Shown here piece after piece: positions 8,500-16,897 of a DNA stretch of 64,000 nucleotides (position 1 is its first letter; each line of letters opens with the position of its first letter). Made by a program: the position numbers and the translations under genes. The stretch lies in assembly GCA_050014755.1 (NCBI GenBank), contig JBEKCS010000005.1:1-64000 (forward strand). The letters run 5' to 3'. The stretch is from Bog-756 sp050014755. GTDB lineage: Bacteria > Actinomycetota > Acidimicrobiia > Acidimicrobiales > RAAP-2. The notes beneath the pieces are model-generated. The model ran no database searches and was not told the origin of the DNA. It worked only from the letters and a program-made list of their open reading frames with translations.

Positions 8500-10617
8500 T
8501 CAGATCAACGATCCCCGGGGACGGTCCAGGAGATCGCCGCGTTTGAGGGCAGCTTCCTCCAGCGCGGTCTGGGTGGCATTGCCGAGCACCGTCGGGATCC
8601 GGCTCCACGAGCCGTCGCCCGCCAGCGACCACGACTGCATGTCGTCGGCCAGGTTGAGATCCAGGATCTCCTCGAGGCGGGCGACGGCGTCGGGGTCCGC
8701 CACCGGGATCATCGCCTCGACACGCCGATCGAGGTTGCGCCGGCGGAGGTCCGCCGAGCCGATGTAGTACACGGCCGACCGACCCGCCGCGCCCCCGAAT
8801 CGCAGGATCCGCGAGTGCTCGAGGAAGCGACCGACGATGGAGCGGACGTGGATCGTCTCGGAAAGACCGGGCACACCGGGCCGCAGGCAGCAGATGCCCC
8901 GGATGATCAGCTCGATCGGGACCCCTGCCTGCGAGGCCCGGTAGAGGGCGTCGATGACCACGACGTCGTCGAGACCGTTCACCTTGATGGCGATGCGGCC
9001 GTCCGGTCCGGACTTGGCCTCCTCGTCGATCAACTCCACCACCCGGTTCCGGATCCCACCGGGGGAGGTCACCAGCTCCTGGTAGTTCGGCGGCTGGCTG
9101 AACCCGGTGATGTAGTTGAAGAAGCGGGTGACGTCGGCCCCCAGCTCGGGACGGGACGACAGGATGCCCAGATCCTCGTAGATGCGGGCCGTCTTCGGGT
9201 TGTAGTTGCCGGTCCCGACGTGGCAGTAGAGCCGGACCGCATCACCCTCCTGGCGCACCACCAGCGTGGTCTTGGCGTGGGTCTTGAGTCCCATCAGGCC
9301 GTAGATGACGTGGGCGCCCGCTTCTTCGAGGGCACGGGCCCAGCCGATGTTTGCCTCCTCGTCGAATCGGGCGGTGACCTCGACCAGGACGGCGACCTGC
9401 TTCCCCCGCTCGGCCGCACGGACCAGGGCCGCCACCACGGGGCTGTCACCCGATGTGCGGTACAGGCACTGCTTTATGGCGAGCACGTGCGGGTCGTCCG
9501 CCGCCTCGTTCATCAGCTCCTCGACGGAGGCCGAAAACGAGTCGTAGGGGTGGTGGACGAGGACGTCCTGGCGGTCGAGGACGGTGAAGATGCTCACCCC
9601 CTCCTCGCGCTCGACCGAGCTGAAGGCGGGTGGGACGAGCGGGGTCCACGGCCGGTCGTGCAGGTCGGGACGATCCAGGGCATAGATGGCCCAGAGGCAG
9701 CTCAACCCGAGTGGCCCGGCGAACCGGTAGACGTCGTCGGCCCCGAGTCCGAGCTCCGCGGTCAGCCGGTCGATCGATGCCTCCGAGGTCCGGGAGTCGA
9801 TCTCGAGTCGCACCACAGGAAGGAAGCGGCGGCGGCGGAGCTCCTCCTGCAGGGCGAGGAGGAGGTCGTCCGCGGCATCGTCGTCGAGAGCCAGGTCGGC
9901 GTCCCGGGTGACCCTGAAGACACAGGGTTCGCCCACATCCATGCCCGGGAACAGTTCCTCGAGGAAGGCGACCATCACCTGCTCCAGTGGGACGAACCGC
10001 TCGCCGCCCGGTAGTGGAAGCAGGCGGTCGACGTTGGGCGGGATCTTGACCCGCGCGAACCGGGATGAATCGTCCAGTCGGCTCCGCACCTCCACACCGA
10101 TGTTCAACGAGAGATTGGAGATATAGGGGAACGGGTGGCTCGGATCGACGGTGAGCGGGGTCACCACCGGAAGGATCAGCCGGTCGAACACCTCGTGGAG
10201 GTACTCGCGATCGGCGTCGTCGAGGCTCTCCCAGTTACACAGTTCGATGCCCTCGGCCGTGAGCGCCGGGGCCACCACTCCGAGGAGGAGGGCCTCCTGC
10301 CGACGGACCATGCGCTCGAGCGAGGCCCGCACGTCGGCCAGGAGCTGTTCGGGGGTGCTGCCGTTCAGCGCCCTGCTGGTGATGCCGGCCACCACCTGGC
10401 GCCGGAGTCCGGCCACCTGGACCTGGAAGAACTCGTCGATGCGCTCGGAGAAGAGGATGAGGAACTTCACCCGTTCGAGGAGCGGCAGGTCGGCCTCGGC
10501 AACCAGGTCGAGCAACCGGTCATTGAAGTCCAGATCGGAGAGCTGGCGGGCGAAGTAGTGGGAGCCCGTACCCGCATCGCGCCCGGTCCTGTCGGCCTGG
10601 ACGGGTTCGTTGCTCAC
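8500..10617 (-). CDS. ppk1: Polyphosphate kinase 1
   Basis: A 705-residue protein, the family length. It reversibly moves the gamma-phosphate of ATP onto inorganic polyphosphate at the membrane. The catalytic C-terminal half carries GLKTHAKTTLVV (the phosphorylated His region), CHVGTGNYNPKTARIYEDLG, and a second conserved stretch ADLRRRNLDRRVEAMIPV. The N-terminal domain starts FARQLSDLDFNDRLLDLV, the usual Ppk1 opening. The neighbour on the divergent side is inorganic pyrophosphatase, a pairing that makes sense for phosphate metabolism. The 127-nt divergent spacer must hold both promoters. Confidence 0.97.
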   Translation of the reverse strand: MSNEPVQADRTGRDAGTGSHYFARQLSDLDFNDRLLDLVAEADLPLLERVKFLILFSERIDEFFQVQVAGLRRQVVAGITSRALNGSTPEQLLADVRASLERMVRRQEALLLGVVAPALTAEGIELCNWESLDDADREYLHEVFDRLILPVVTPLTVDPSHPFPYISNLSLNIGVEVRSRLDDSSRFARVKIPPNVDRLLPLPGGERFVPLEQVMVAFLEELFPGMDVGEPCVFRVTRDADLALDDDAADDLLLALQEELRRRRFLPVVRLEIDSRTSEASIDRLTAELGLGADDVYRFAGPLGLSCLWAIYALDRPDLHDRPWTPLVPPAFSSVEREEGVSIFTVLDRQDVLVHHPYDSFSASVEELMNEAADDPHVLAIKQCLYRTSGDSPVVAALVRAAERGKQVAVLVEVTARFDEEANIGWARALEEAGAHVIYGLMGLKTHAKTTLVVRQEGDAVRLYCHVGTGNYNPKTARIYEDLGILSSRPELGADVTRFFNYITGFSQPPNYQELVTSPGGIRNRVVELIDEEAKSGPDGRIAIKVNGLDDVVVIDALYRASQAGVPIELIIRGICCLRPGVPGLSETIHVRSIVGRFLEHSRILRFGGAAGRSAVYYIGSADLRRRNLDRRVEAMIPVADPDAVARLEEILDLNLADDMQSWSLAGDGSWSRIPTVLGNATQTALEEAALKRGDLLDRPRGSLI

Positions 10618-10744
10618 GGGACAACGTTAGCAAGCGACCTCTTTGGCCACGGGGGCCCGGAGTGGTGGTCGGCGCCCCGTCCGGGACCTGTCACGGTTGC
10701 GCCACAATGGGTCGGGACGGGTCACCGAGGAGAGAGCAGGAATC

Positions 10745-11242
10745 ATGAGCACGGATCGCACGATCGACGTCATGGTGGAGATCCCCCGGGGGAGCCGGAA
10801 CAAGTACGAGTACGACCACATGAACCACGTCTTCCGGCTCGACCGACGGCTGTTCTCGGCGACCTTCTACCCCGCCGATTACGGGTTCGTCCCGGACACG
10901 CTCGCCGAGGACGGCGACCCGCTCGACGCCCTCGTGCTCCTCGACGAGCCGACATTCCCGGGTTGCATGGTCGAGAGTCGGCCGGTCGGCGTGTTCTGGA
11001 TGACCGACGAGAAGGGCCCCGACGCCAAGATCATCTGTGTGGCCTGCGGTGACCCGATGTGGGAGAACATCCGCGCGTTGGAGGAACTCCCACCACACCT
11101 CACGTTCGAGATCGCCCACTTCTTCGAGGTGTACAAGGATCTCGAGCCGCACAAGCGCACCGAGGTCGGCGGGTTCGACGGAGCCGAAGCGGCCTGGGAC
11201 GAGATCGCCCGATCGACCGAACGGGCCAGGATCACGGGCTGA
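10745..11242 (+). CDS. ppa: Inorganic pyrophosphatase (family I)
   Basis: A 165-residue soluble family I pyrophosphatase, which hydrolyses pyrophosphate and pulls biosynthetic reactions forward. The signature DGDPLDALVL (about residues 57-66) carries the metal-binding aspartates, with PRGSRNKYEYD and ATFYPADYGFVPDTLAEDG before it and EVYKDLEPHKRTEV near the end. The ATG at 10745 follows GAGGAGAGAGCAGGA, a good ribosome site; an in-frame extension upstream to 10643 is not needed. It is divergent from ppk1 and convergent (12 nt) with the next gene. Confidence 0.96.
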   Translation: MSTDRTIDVMVEIPRGSRNKYEYDHMNHVFRLDRRLFSATFYPADYGFVPDTLAEDGDPLDALVLLDEPTFPGCMVESRPVGVFWMTDEKGPDAKIICVACGDPMWENIRALEELPPHLTFEIAHFFEVYKDLEPHKRTEVGGFDGAEAAWDEIARSTERARITG

Positions 11243-11254
11243 ACCCGCGGGCGG

Positions 11255-12064
11255 TCAGGCGGCGGTCGTGCGTTCGAGGTCGGACGCGTCGAGGATCGTC
11301 GATGCGGCATGCTGGATGGCGGCGCCGGACGACGAGATGCGGGCGACGGCTTCGCGGCCGCCCCCGGCCCAGCAGGCGACGTAGCCGAACGAGTAGTCGC
11401 CGGAGTCGACGCCGAGGCTCCGACACACGATGTAGGCCGCGGACTCGGCCTCGAGTTCGGCCAGCGCACGGTCGCCGGTACCTTCGTGGAGCAACGCGTG
11501 GGCCAGTTCGTGGGCCAGTGTCTTGACCCGCTGGGCCGGGTGGTTCCGGCACTCGACCCGGATGCGGCGGGCAGCGAACGCGCAGTCCCCGTTGGTGCCC
11601 CCGGGAAGTTCCGCCAGTTCGACCGAGTAACCCATCCGTTGCGCCCGTTCGAGGAGAAGATCGAAGCAGGCACCGGGGTCGTCACCTTCGAGGTTGCGGC
11701 AGACCTGGGGCAGATCGTCGCCCTCGGTCTGGGCCACGTCGAACACGGCGACCGGCCGGAACCCGAAGATGGGACGCCGCTCCTCCCCGTCGTCGGTCCG
11801 GGTCCTCCGTCCGACCATCGGGGCGAGGATCCAGATGGCCTTCTCGCCCTTGACGACCGATCGACCCATCTTCTTCCACGTTGCGAAGCCGGCGACCCGG
11901 GTGGCGTCGGGGTCCTGGAGCCCGATGAGCATGGCGTTGTTGAAGCTGTACCGGTGGAAGCGGCCCTGCACGTCGAGGTGGGCCCTCCACGCGTCCGAAT
12001 CGGTCAGAGCCTCGACCCCTTCGGCAAGTGTGGCCAGTAGTCGATGGCGATCAGTGGTTCCCAT
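11255..12064 (-). CDS. ArdC-like N-domain plus ImmA/IrrE-type zinc metallopeptidase
   Basis: A 269-residue protein with two parts. Residues ~1-110 resemble the ArdC/antirestriction ssDNA-binding domain: FHRYSFNNAMLIGLQDPDAT, then FATWKKMGRSVVKGEKAIWI. Residues ~150-230 are a metallopeptidase domain with HELAHALLHE (HExxH) and a downstream ELEAESAAYIVC glutamate. Proteins of this build occur on plasmids, integrative elements and chromosomes of actinobacteria; some IrrE/ImmA peptidases cleave repressors. The ATG at 12064 follows AGGAGCACCC. The gene ends 12 nt from ppa (convergent) and its start faces a tRNA gene bearing element remnants, so a link to a former mobile element is possible but not shown. 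Substrate unknown. Confidence 0.8.
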   Translation of the reverse strand: MGTTDRHRLLATLAEGVEALTDSDAWRAHLDVQGRFHRYSFNNAMLIGLQDPDATRVAGFATWKKMGRSVVKGEKAIWILAPMVGRRTRTDDGEERRPIFGFRPVAVFDVAQTEGDDLPQVCRNLEGDDPGACFDLLLERAQRMGYSVELAELPGGTNGDCAFAARRIRVECRNHPAQRVKTLAHELAHALLHEGTGDRALAELEAESAAYIVCRSLGVDSGDYSFGYVACWAGGGREAVARISSSGAAIQHAASTILDASDLERTTAA

Positions 12065-12311
12065 TGGGTGCTCCTGGTGGTTGGAGGAGCGGCCGTCCGA
12101 TGGAGGCGCCCCTGGTGATGGGGGCTCCGGACGGGAGCGAACGGCGAGTGGAACTACAGCCGGGAAACATCTGGCTTCCCCGCGGTTCCGACGCCTGTGT
12201 CCGGCACCGTAGAGACCGGCTGTGACGGGACGTCGGGGGCAGGGTCCGGGCGCCGACGTCAGAGTCGGCTGGTACGGTGAAGTCGCTCCTCGAGCACTAC
12301 CCGTCACACAC

Positions 12312-12385
12312 GGGGGCGTAACTCAGTTGGCTAGAGTGCGACCTTTGCAAGGTCGAAGTCGTGGGTTCGAGTCCCATCGCCTCCA
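12312..12385 (+). tRNA. tRNA-Ala(TGC)
   Basis: The 74-nt stretch folds as a cloverleaf. The acceptor stem is GGGGGCG (12312-12318) with CGCCTCC (12378-12384) and discriminator A at 12385. The D-arm is ACTC...GAGT, the anticodon arm is CGACC-TTTGCAA-GGTCG with anticodon TGC, and the T-arm is GTGGG-TTCGAGT-CCCAT. The third acceptor pair is G-U, the known identity element for alanyl-tRNA synthetase, which confirms Ala. CCA is not encoded. A T-run follows at 12387-12391. Confidence 0.95.
12364..12385 (+). repeat. att-like direct repeat, tRNA-proximal copy
   Basis: These 22 nt are the 3' end of the tRNA-Ala gene (T-loop through discriminator). They recur at 14334-14355 in the same orientation with 20 of 22 bases identical (TC replaced by CA at the 14th and 15th positions). 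Tyrosine integrases commonly use exactly this part of tRNA genes, so this is a candidate attL/attB. No integrase gene is present between the copies. Confidence 0.5.
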
Positions 12386-12413
12386 CTTTTTGTTCTGTCC
12401 CGCTATTTCTGGG

Positions 12414-12665
12414 TCAGACGAACCCGCAGACGCTCTCCGGCTTCTGACGTTGGTAGTCGTTCGTCGGGTCGGGCGCGAGATGCCACAGGAGTTCGCCGTC
12501 CTCGGCGACGACCCGGATGTCGTGTCCCCACGCCGACGGCGGGACGCGTGTGCCCTGGTGTGTCCGTCCGATCCCGGTGTGGTGGAGCTAGGACCGGTGT
12601 CGCAGCGTGACCAGGCCCGTCGTGCCGATCCTGTCGTGGCGCACCATGGCTGCCGGCGGCAGAGG
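12414..12665 (-). pseudogene. IS481-family transposase, 3' remnant with in-frame stop
   Basis: Reading the minus strand from 12665 gives VRHDRIGTTGLVTLRHRS, then a TAG at 12588-12590, then in the same frame LHHTGIGRTHQGTRV and later DIRVVAEDGELLWHL, DPTNDYQRQ and a TGA at 12414. This order (RHDRIGTTGxVTLR, LHHIGIGRTHxGTRV, ExxGELLREL, LDPTRDYQ) is the conserved C-terminus of IS481-type DDE transposases. The catalytic core is absent and the frame begins directly after the stop of the next gene. It is a decayed fragment. Its place just inside the tRNA-Ala 3' end supports a history of insertions here. Confidence 0.7.
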
Positions 12666-14063
12666 TCACGAGTGATCGACCACCGCCTGGCAGGTCTGGA
12701 TGAATCGTTCCCATCGGCCTCTGATGTCAGCCAGATCGTTTGGCTCAGACACCCCCGCTTCGGCGCCACGCATGACCATCTCGGCCTGCCGAACGAGAAC
12801 TGCGATCTGCCCACTGCTCCTCGTGGATTCCGCAATGTGGTCAAGCGCATCCAACAGGCGAATGATGACCGCGGGCATTCCGTATCCAGCTTGACGAATC
12901 TTGTCGAATGCCCGATTGACCATCCGCGTGTAACTCGGGTCGGATTCAATCAATCGAATCTTTCCGCTCCGACCTTGGTACACGCCCTCTTTCAGATCCC
13001 TCGAAGAGATCTTCGACAGACCGGCCGAAAGCCAGTCGATACAGGTCAGTGCCGTGAACGTGTCATTCACCGCCGGCGAGAGAGCACGAATTGCGATCTC
13101 TACGAGCTGATCGATCGCGAAGACTGGATCCTGGGTGAGCGTACGATGCGGGCCCGTGATGTGGGCCTTGTCCAATGCCTCTTCCACCTGCCGAGCAGCA
13201 CCAAACGGCCAGACCGTCGCAAGGGGGCGATTGGCGATCACGAAGTGGCCGGGTCGGTGAGCGAGGCGAATCACCGCGTCCAGGGTCTCCGCGATCGTGA
13301 TCAACTGCCCATACCCTACGAATTGCAGGTAGCCGCTGTGTTTGGCCGTCACCACCGCTCCACGGGTATCCAGCTTCTCGATCAGATCGGCAGCCTGCTC
13401 GGGGGGGCGGATGCGCTCCCCGACCGCAGCTTCACTGGGGAATTCAGCGTCGATCGCTCGGTCGAGGTCTAGCGCGATGCCTGCGATCACCTCGGGAAGC
13501 TGAATCGTCTTGGCGATGTGGTGGATGAAGTAGACCAGAACTGCGAGATCCAACAGCAACAGTGCCTCTGCGACGGTGATCGTGAGGTGGGGGACGAAGT
13601 CCCCGCCCTGAAGGTCGGTAATCGAACCGAGACCCAGCACCGCATAGAAGAACGTGGCGACGAAGACTCCCAACGTCATCTGGTTGCCAGTGTCCCGAAT
13701 GAAGTTTCGCATCATCCGAGGTCCAAACTGCTGGGACGAAAGCGTGAGGACCAGAATCGTGATCGAGAAGACGACTCCGATGGTCGTGATGATCGCAGCT
13801 GCGATGGCTATCAGAACCTGGCGACCGGCGTCTGCGCTTCCGGTATTCACCCACCGAGGAAGGGTCAGGTGATGGTGATATGCAGCGATGTCGATCTCGA
13901 ACGTGATGACAAAGCAGAGGATGGCGACCCCGATGAGCACTGTAGGCACCACCCAGAACGTGGTGCGGAGGGCATCACGTCGCCAACTCGGAGGACGCGA
14001 CCGTTTCGGCCTGCCACCTCCGGGCATCGACTGCACGGCATGCTCGCTTTCCGGTCCGGTCAA
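12666..14063 (-). CDS. DUF2254 predicted membrane protein
   Basis: A 465-residue protein with an N-terminal half of about four membrane helices (LRTTFWVVPTVLIGVAILCF; VLIAIAAAIITTIGVVFSIT; LGVFVATFFYAVLGLG; a segment near LLLLDLAVLVYFIHHIAKT) and a soluble C-terminal half. QQFGPRMMRNFIRD and the ALSPAVNDTFTALTCIDWL region match DUF2254 proteins, whose function is unknown. A TTG start at 14063 is chosen because GAGGAG lies 5 nt upstream; an ATG at 14027 is an alternative. Base composition looks less GC-rich than the flanking housekeeping genes, and the gene lies between the two tRNA 3'-end repeats, so acquisition by transfer is likely. Confidence 0.8.
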   Translation of the reverse strand: MTGPESEHAVQSMPGGGRPKRSRPPSWRRDALRTTFWVVPTVLIGVAILCFVITFEIDIAAYHHHLTLPRWVNTGSADAGRQVLIAIAAAIITTIGVVFSITILVLTLSSQQFGPRMMRNFIRDTGNQMTLGVFVATFFYAVLGLGSITDLQGGDFVPHLTITVAEALLLLDLAVLVYFIHHIAKTIQLPEVIAGIALDLDRAIDAEFPSEAAVGERIRPPEQAADLIEKLDTRGAVVTAKHSGYLQFVGYGQLITIAETLDAVIRLAHRPGHFVIANRPLATVWPFGAARQVEEALDKAHITGPHRTLTQDPVFAIDQLVEIAIRALSPAVNDTFTALTCIDWLSAGLSKISSRDLKEGVYQGRSGKIRLIESDPSYTRMVNRAFDKIRQAGYGMPAVIIRLLDALDHIAESTRSSGQIAVLVRQAEMVMRGAEAGVSEPNDLADIRGRWERFIQTCQAVVDHS

Positions 14064-14669
14064 CTTGCTCCTCGCGCGAGCTGACCTGATCGCCGACCCG
14101 TTGCCGACCAGACGTCCCGGCTCTCCGTTACCAGGCTAGCTCGGCTCGTCCGAGACAGGCGGACTGCCTCCGCGCAACGACTGTCGACAAGTGAAGTCCG
14201 CTAGGGGGCCGCTCGGGCACAGCGACGCCACCAGAGCTCTGCCCCCTGCCCTGATCCATACCGCCGGTCCGGCCACCGCATCACCGAGTCCAGAACCAGC
14301 AACTGCGGGATGCCGAGGCAGCGCGGGTGAAGCGGTTCGAGTCCCACAGCCTCCAGTGAAGATTGTGGAAAGTACATCGTGTTCCCCAGTGGATGGGGTC
14401 TTCGGCCCAGACTCGCCGAACCGGAACCTCATTGGTGACCCCCGAGTGCATCTCGAACGGCGCGATGGAATCTGTGGTCGGCAAACATACGAGTTCCACG
14501 CTGCGCCTCATGGCTCCTCGCCTCGGCTCCGGGATGAGCGCGACGGCGCCTTGTGCTCCGGTCCCGACTTCGAGACGACACAGGCGGATTCATTGGCCGA
14601 AGCGGTAGCCCGGCAACCTCGATCCTCGCTCCGGGGTCCAGGACACAGTCCCACAGGTAGGATCCCAGG
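14064..14669 (+). other. 606-nt region without a recognisable gene
   Basis: Apart from the tRNA 3'-end repeat at 14334-14355 I see no protein with family character on either strand, no tRNA and no clear hairpin with a T-run. Base composition is visibly lower in GC than the chromosome around it, consistent with decayed inserted DNA. Confidence 0.5.
14334..14355 (+). repeat. att-like direct repeat, distal copy (tRNA 3' end)
   Basis: GGTTCGAGTCCCA then CA then GCCTCCA, matching the tRNA-Ala 3' end at 12364-12385 in 20 of 22 positions. No acceptor 5' half, D-arm or anticodon arm precedes it, so it is not a second tRNA gene. It marks the probable far edge of a ~2-kb insertion that includes the IS481 remnant and DUF2254 gene. 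Confidence 0.5.
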
Positions 14670-15290
14670 GTGAGGGTGATCCCCTGGTGGGCAGTAGCGG
14701 CCGCCATATCGGCGCCGGTGCTGCTCATCGGTGGCTTCCTCGTCGCCGCGGCCGTGCAGCCTGCGTCGTACAATCCGATCCACGACACGATCAGCGAGCT
14801 CGCCGGGCGGGGAGCGACTCATTCGTGGGTGATGACGTCGGCTCTGGCCGGGGTCGGACTGTGTTATTCACTAGGTGCGCTCGGACTGCAGCCTGCACGA
14901 CAGACCGGCCGTGTCCTGCTCGGCGGTGGAGGCGTGGCAACACTATTGATCGCAGTGTTCCGGCAGCCACGTCACGGCTACTCACTCGGACATGAACTCG
15001 CTGTCATCGCGACGGTGCTCACCTGCTGCACGTGGCCGGCTTTCGCCTGGCTTCGACGACATCCTGCGCCACTGTTGAGGCCTGTTGCGAGTTTCACAGC
15101 GGCGGGAGTCTCGCTAGGGCTTGCGGCGTGGTACGTGCTCGAAAGTCATGGTGCCCAGCTGGGACTGGCAGAGCGTTTCGCCGCTGCCGTTCCCCCTCTA
15201 TGGCTGCTCGCCGTCGTTGTCACGACTCGGCGAGCACTCGTGCAACGTACGGCGAGTCGCGGCGACCCGTCCGGCGAATTCGCGGCGTGA
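14670..15290 (+). CDS. DUF998 family membrane protein
   Basis: A 206-residue integral membrane protein with about six hydrophobic segments. The N-terminal part IPWWAVAAAISAPVLLIGGF is followed by QPASYNPIHDTISELAGRG, the conserved periplasmic motif of DUF998 proteins (NPxxDTISELa), and then HSWVMTSALAGVGLCYSLGA. The function of the family is not established. Translation starts at a GTG at 14670 with only a weak purine-rich site (CAGGGT) upstream. It is convergent with the antiporter gene on the opposite strand. Confidence 0.8.
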   Translation: MRVIPWWAVAAAISAPVLLIGGFLVAAAVQPASYNPIHDTISELAGRGATHSWVMTSALAGVGLCYSLGALGLQPARQTGRVLLGGGGVATLLIAVFRQPRHGYSLGHELAVIATVLTCCTWPAFAWLRRHPAPLLRPVASFTAAGVSLGLAAWYVLESHGAQLGLAERFAAAVPPLWLLAVVVTTRRALVQRTASRGDPSGEFAA

Positions 15291-15356
15291 ACGACATGAG
15301 ACAGTCGGCGCCTTCGCCTTCGATGGCGACGTTGAGCCACAGCGAGCCGGCCACGC

Positions 15357-16742
15357 TCACCCAGGAGCAGCTTCACCTTGACCCGATTCAGCACACAATG
15401 CCTCAGGACGATGTGTCCTGCCGGGTGACGGTTGACTGCCATTCCTCCGCGTTGCCCGACCGTTGTCGAGCGTGGGTCGCGTTGCTCCCTCACAGCGCTC
15501 GCCTGCGGATCCGGCTCGGTATGACGGTCGCCAACTCGGGCGCTCCGGGTGCCGCCGCCTCGAGGTTGCGGCCGTACGCCGTGGCGAGCGGGCCGAGCTC
15601 AGGCCGTGCGCGAGGACCGACATCAGGATCGTCCACGTCGTGATCTCGACGAGCTCGCTCGAGCGAGCCTGGCCGCCCAACGCGTCGAAGGCGACGAGGG
15701 TGAAGACGACCGACGCGAGCCCTCTCGGCCCGAACCAGCCGATGAAACCTACGGTGACAGGACGAAATCGGTTGCCGATGAGAGCGACTGCGACCGGCAC
15801 CATCCGCACGACGGTGAGACTGATCACGGCGTACAGCACCGGACGAAGATGGACGCCGGCATGAATCACCGGCCCGACGAATCCCGCGCCAAAGATGACC
15901 CACACGACGAATGACGAAATGAGTCCGACGGTATCCGTGAACTCGGTCGCCTCGTGGAGTCGACCGCGTGTCGCTGATCCGAACACCAGGCCGGCGACGA
16001 AGGCGGCCACGAAACCGTTTCCCGAAAGGGCGACAGCCGCGGCGTAGGCGAAGAACGCAATACTGAGGACCACCAGCTGATCCGACAGCGGCGTCATCCA
16101 TCCGCGGGCCTTCGCCCAGTGGACGAGATGTCCACCCACGTAGCCGAGGGTGATGCCGAGAGCGACACCCCGGGCAAGCTCGGCCAGGGCGCTGGTGGCC
16201 CAGTGGTCGGTCGCTACGCCGTCAACGACCATGGCCAGACAGACGGCGACGAACGGCGTGGCTATGCCGTCGTTCAGGCCGCTCTCGATATTGAGAGCCC
16301 GACGGATTCGCGTCGGTACCGCCGGGTTGGTGACGACAGCGATACCGAGCGCGGCGTCTGTAGGCGCCAAGATCGCTGCGATCAGGGCCGCTTCAGGCCA
16401 GGTAATGAAAGGGAACAACAGGTGCGCCGCGACTGCCCCCAATGCCATTGTCAGTGGCAAGCCGATGCCCAGCAGTCGTAGCGGAAATCCGGCGTCACCT
16501 TCGGCTTGTCGAAGAGGGACGGTCGAGGCGTCAGCGAACAAGATCAGCGCCAGCGTGAACTCGGTAGCGAGACGAATCGAACCGGCATCTACGTTGGCTG
16601 GCAGCACATTGAGGTAGCCGGCGCCCAGAATCGTTCCTCCGAGGACAAGGACGATAGGCGCCGTGATCGACAAACGGTCCAGCCGACGAGCCACGACGGC
16701 ATACGCTGCGAACAAGGCGGCGACTATTGCCCATCCTTCCAT
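15357..16742 (-). CDS. NhaP-type Na+(K+)/H+ antiporter (CPA1), C-terminus apparently frameshifted
   Basis: The first ~395 residues form a 12-13-helix cation/proton antiporter with CPA1 hallmarks: LAPTDAALG and NIESGLNDGIATPFV (the Asp pair of the ion site), and GWFGPRGLASVVF near the end. After VLAHGLSS, near 15600, the frame turns into ~65 basic, low-complexity residues. The alternative frame from that point reads GPLATAYGRNLEAAAPGAPE and stops at 15490, which is how CPA1 proteins normally end. A one-base deletion (or +2) near 15595-15603 therefore looks likely. The membrane domain is intact, so activity may survive. The start ATG at 16742 follows GAGGGAGGG; an in-frame extension to 16838 is rejected. 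Confidence 0.82.
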   Translation of the reverse strand: MEGWAIVAALFAAYAVVARRLDRLSITAPIVLVLGGTILGAGYLNVLPANVDAGSIRLATEFTLALILFADASTVPLRQAEGDAGFPLRLLGIGLPLTMALGAVAAHLLFPFITWPEAALIAAILAPTDAALGIAVVTNPAVPTRIRRALNIESGLNDGIATPFVAVCLAMVVDGVATDHWATSALAELARGVALGITLGYVGGHLVHWAKARGWMTPLSDQLVVLSIAFFAYAAAVALSGNGFVAAFVAGLVFGSATRGRLHEATEFTDTVGLISSFVVWVIFGAGFVGPVIHAGVHLRPVLYAVISLTVVRMVPVAVALIGNRFRPVTVGFIGWFGPRGLASVVFTLVAFDALGGQARSSELVEITTWTILMSVLAHGLSSARSPRRTAATSRRRHPERPSWRPSYRAGSAGERCEGATRPTLDNGRATRRNGSQPSPGRTHRPEALCAESGQGEAAPG

Positions 16743-16897
16743 TCGATCCCTCCCTCGAAGTGGGCAGCCCGACGCTACACCGCACCAATTCGCCGATCCC
16801 TCATTCGTGCAGGGCACTCGGCATGTCTGGATGGACACCCCGGCTCAGCAGCCAGCGCCCTCGACAATTCGCTGAGGAGAGAGCTCGTCTCCGAGAC

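Noticed and set aside
14334..14355. A second tRNA gene
   Set aside because: Only the T-arm and 3' acceptor half are present; no matching 5' acceptor, D-arm or anticodon arm precedes it.
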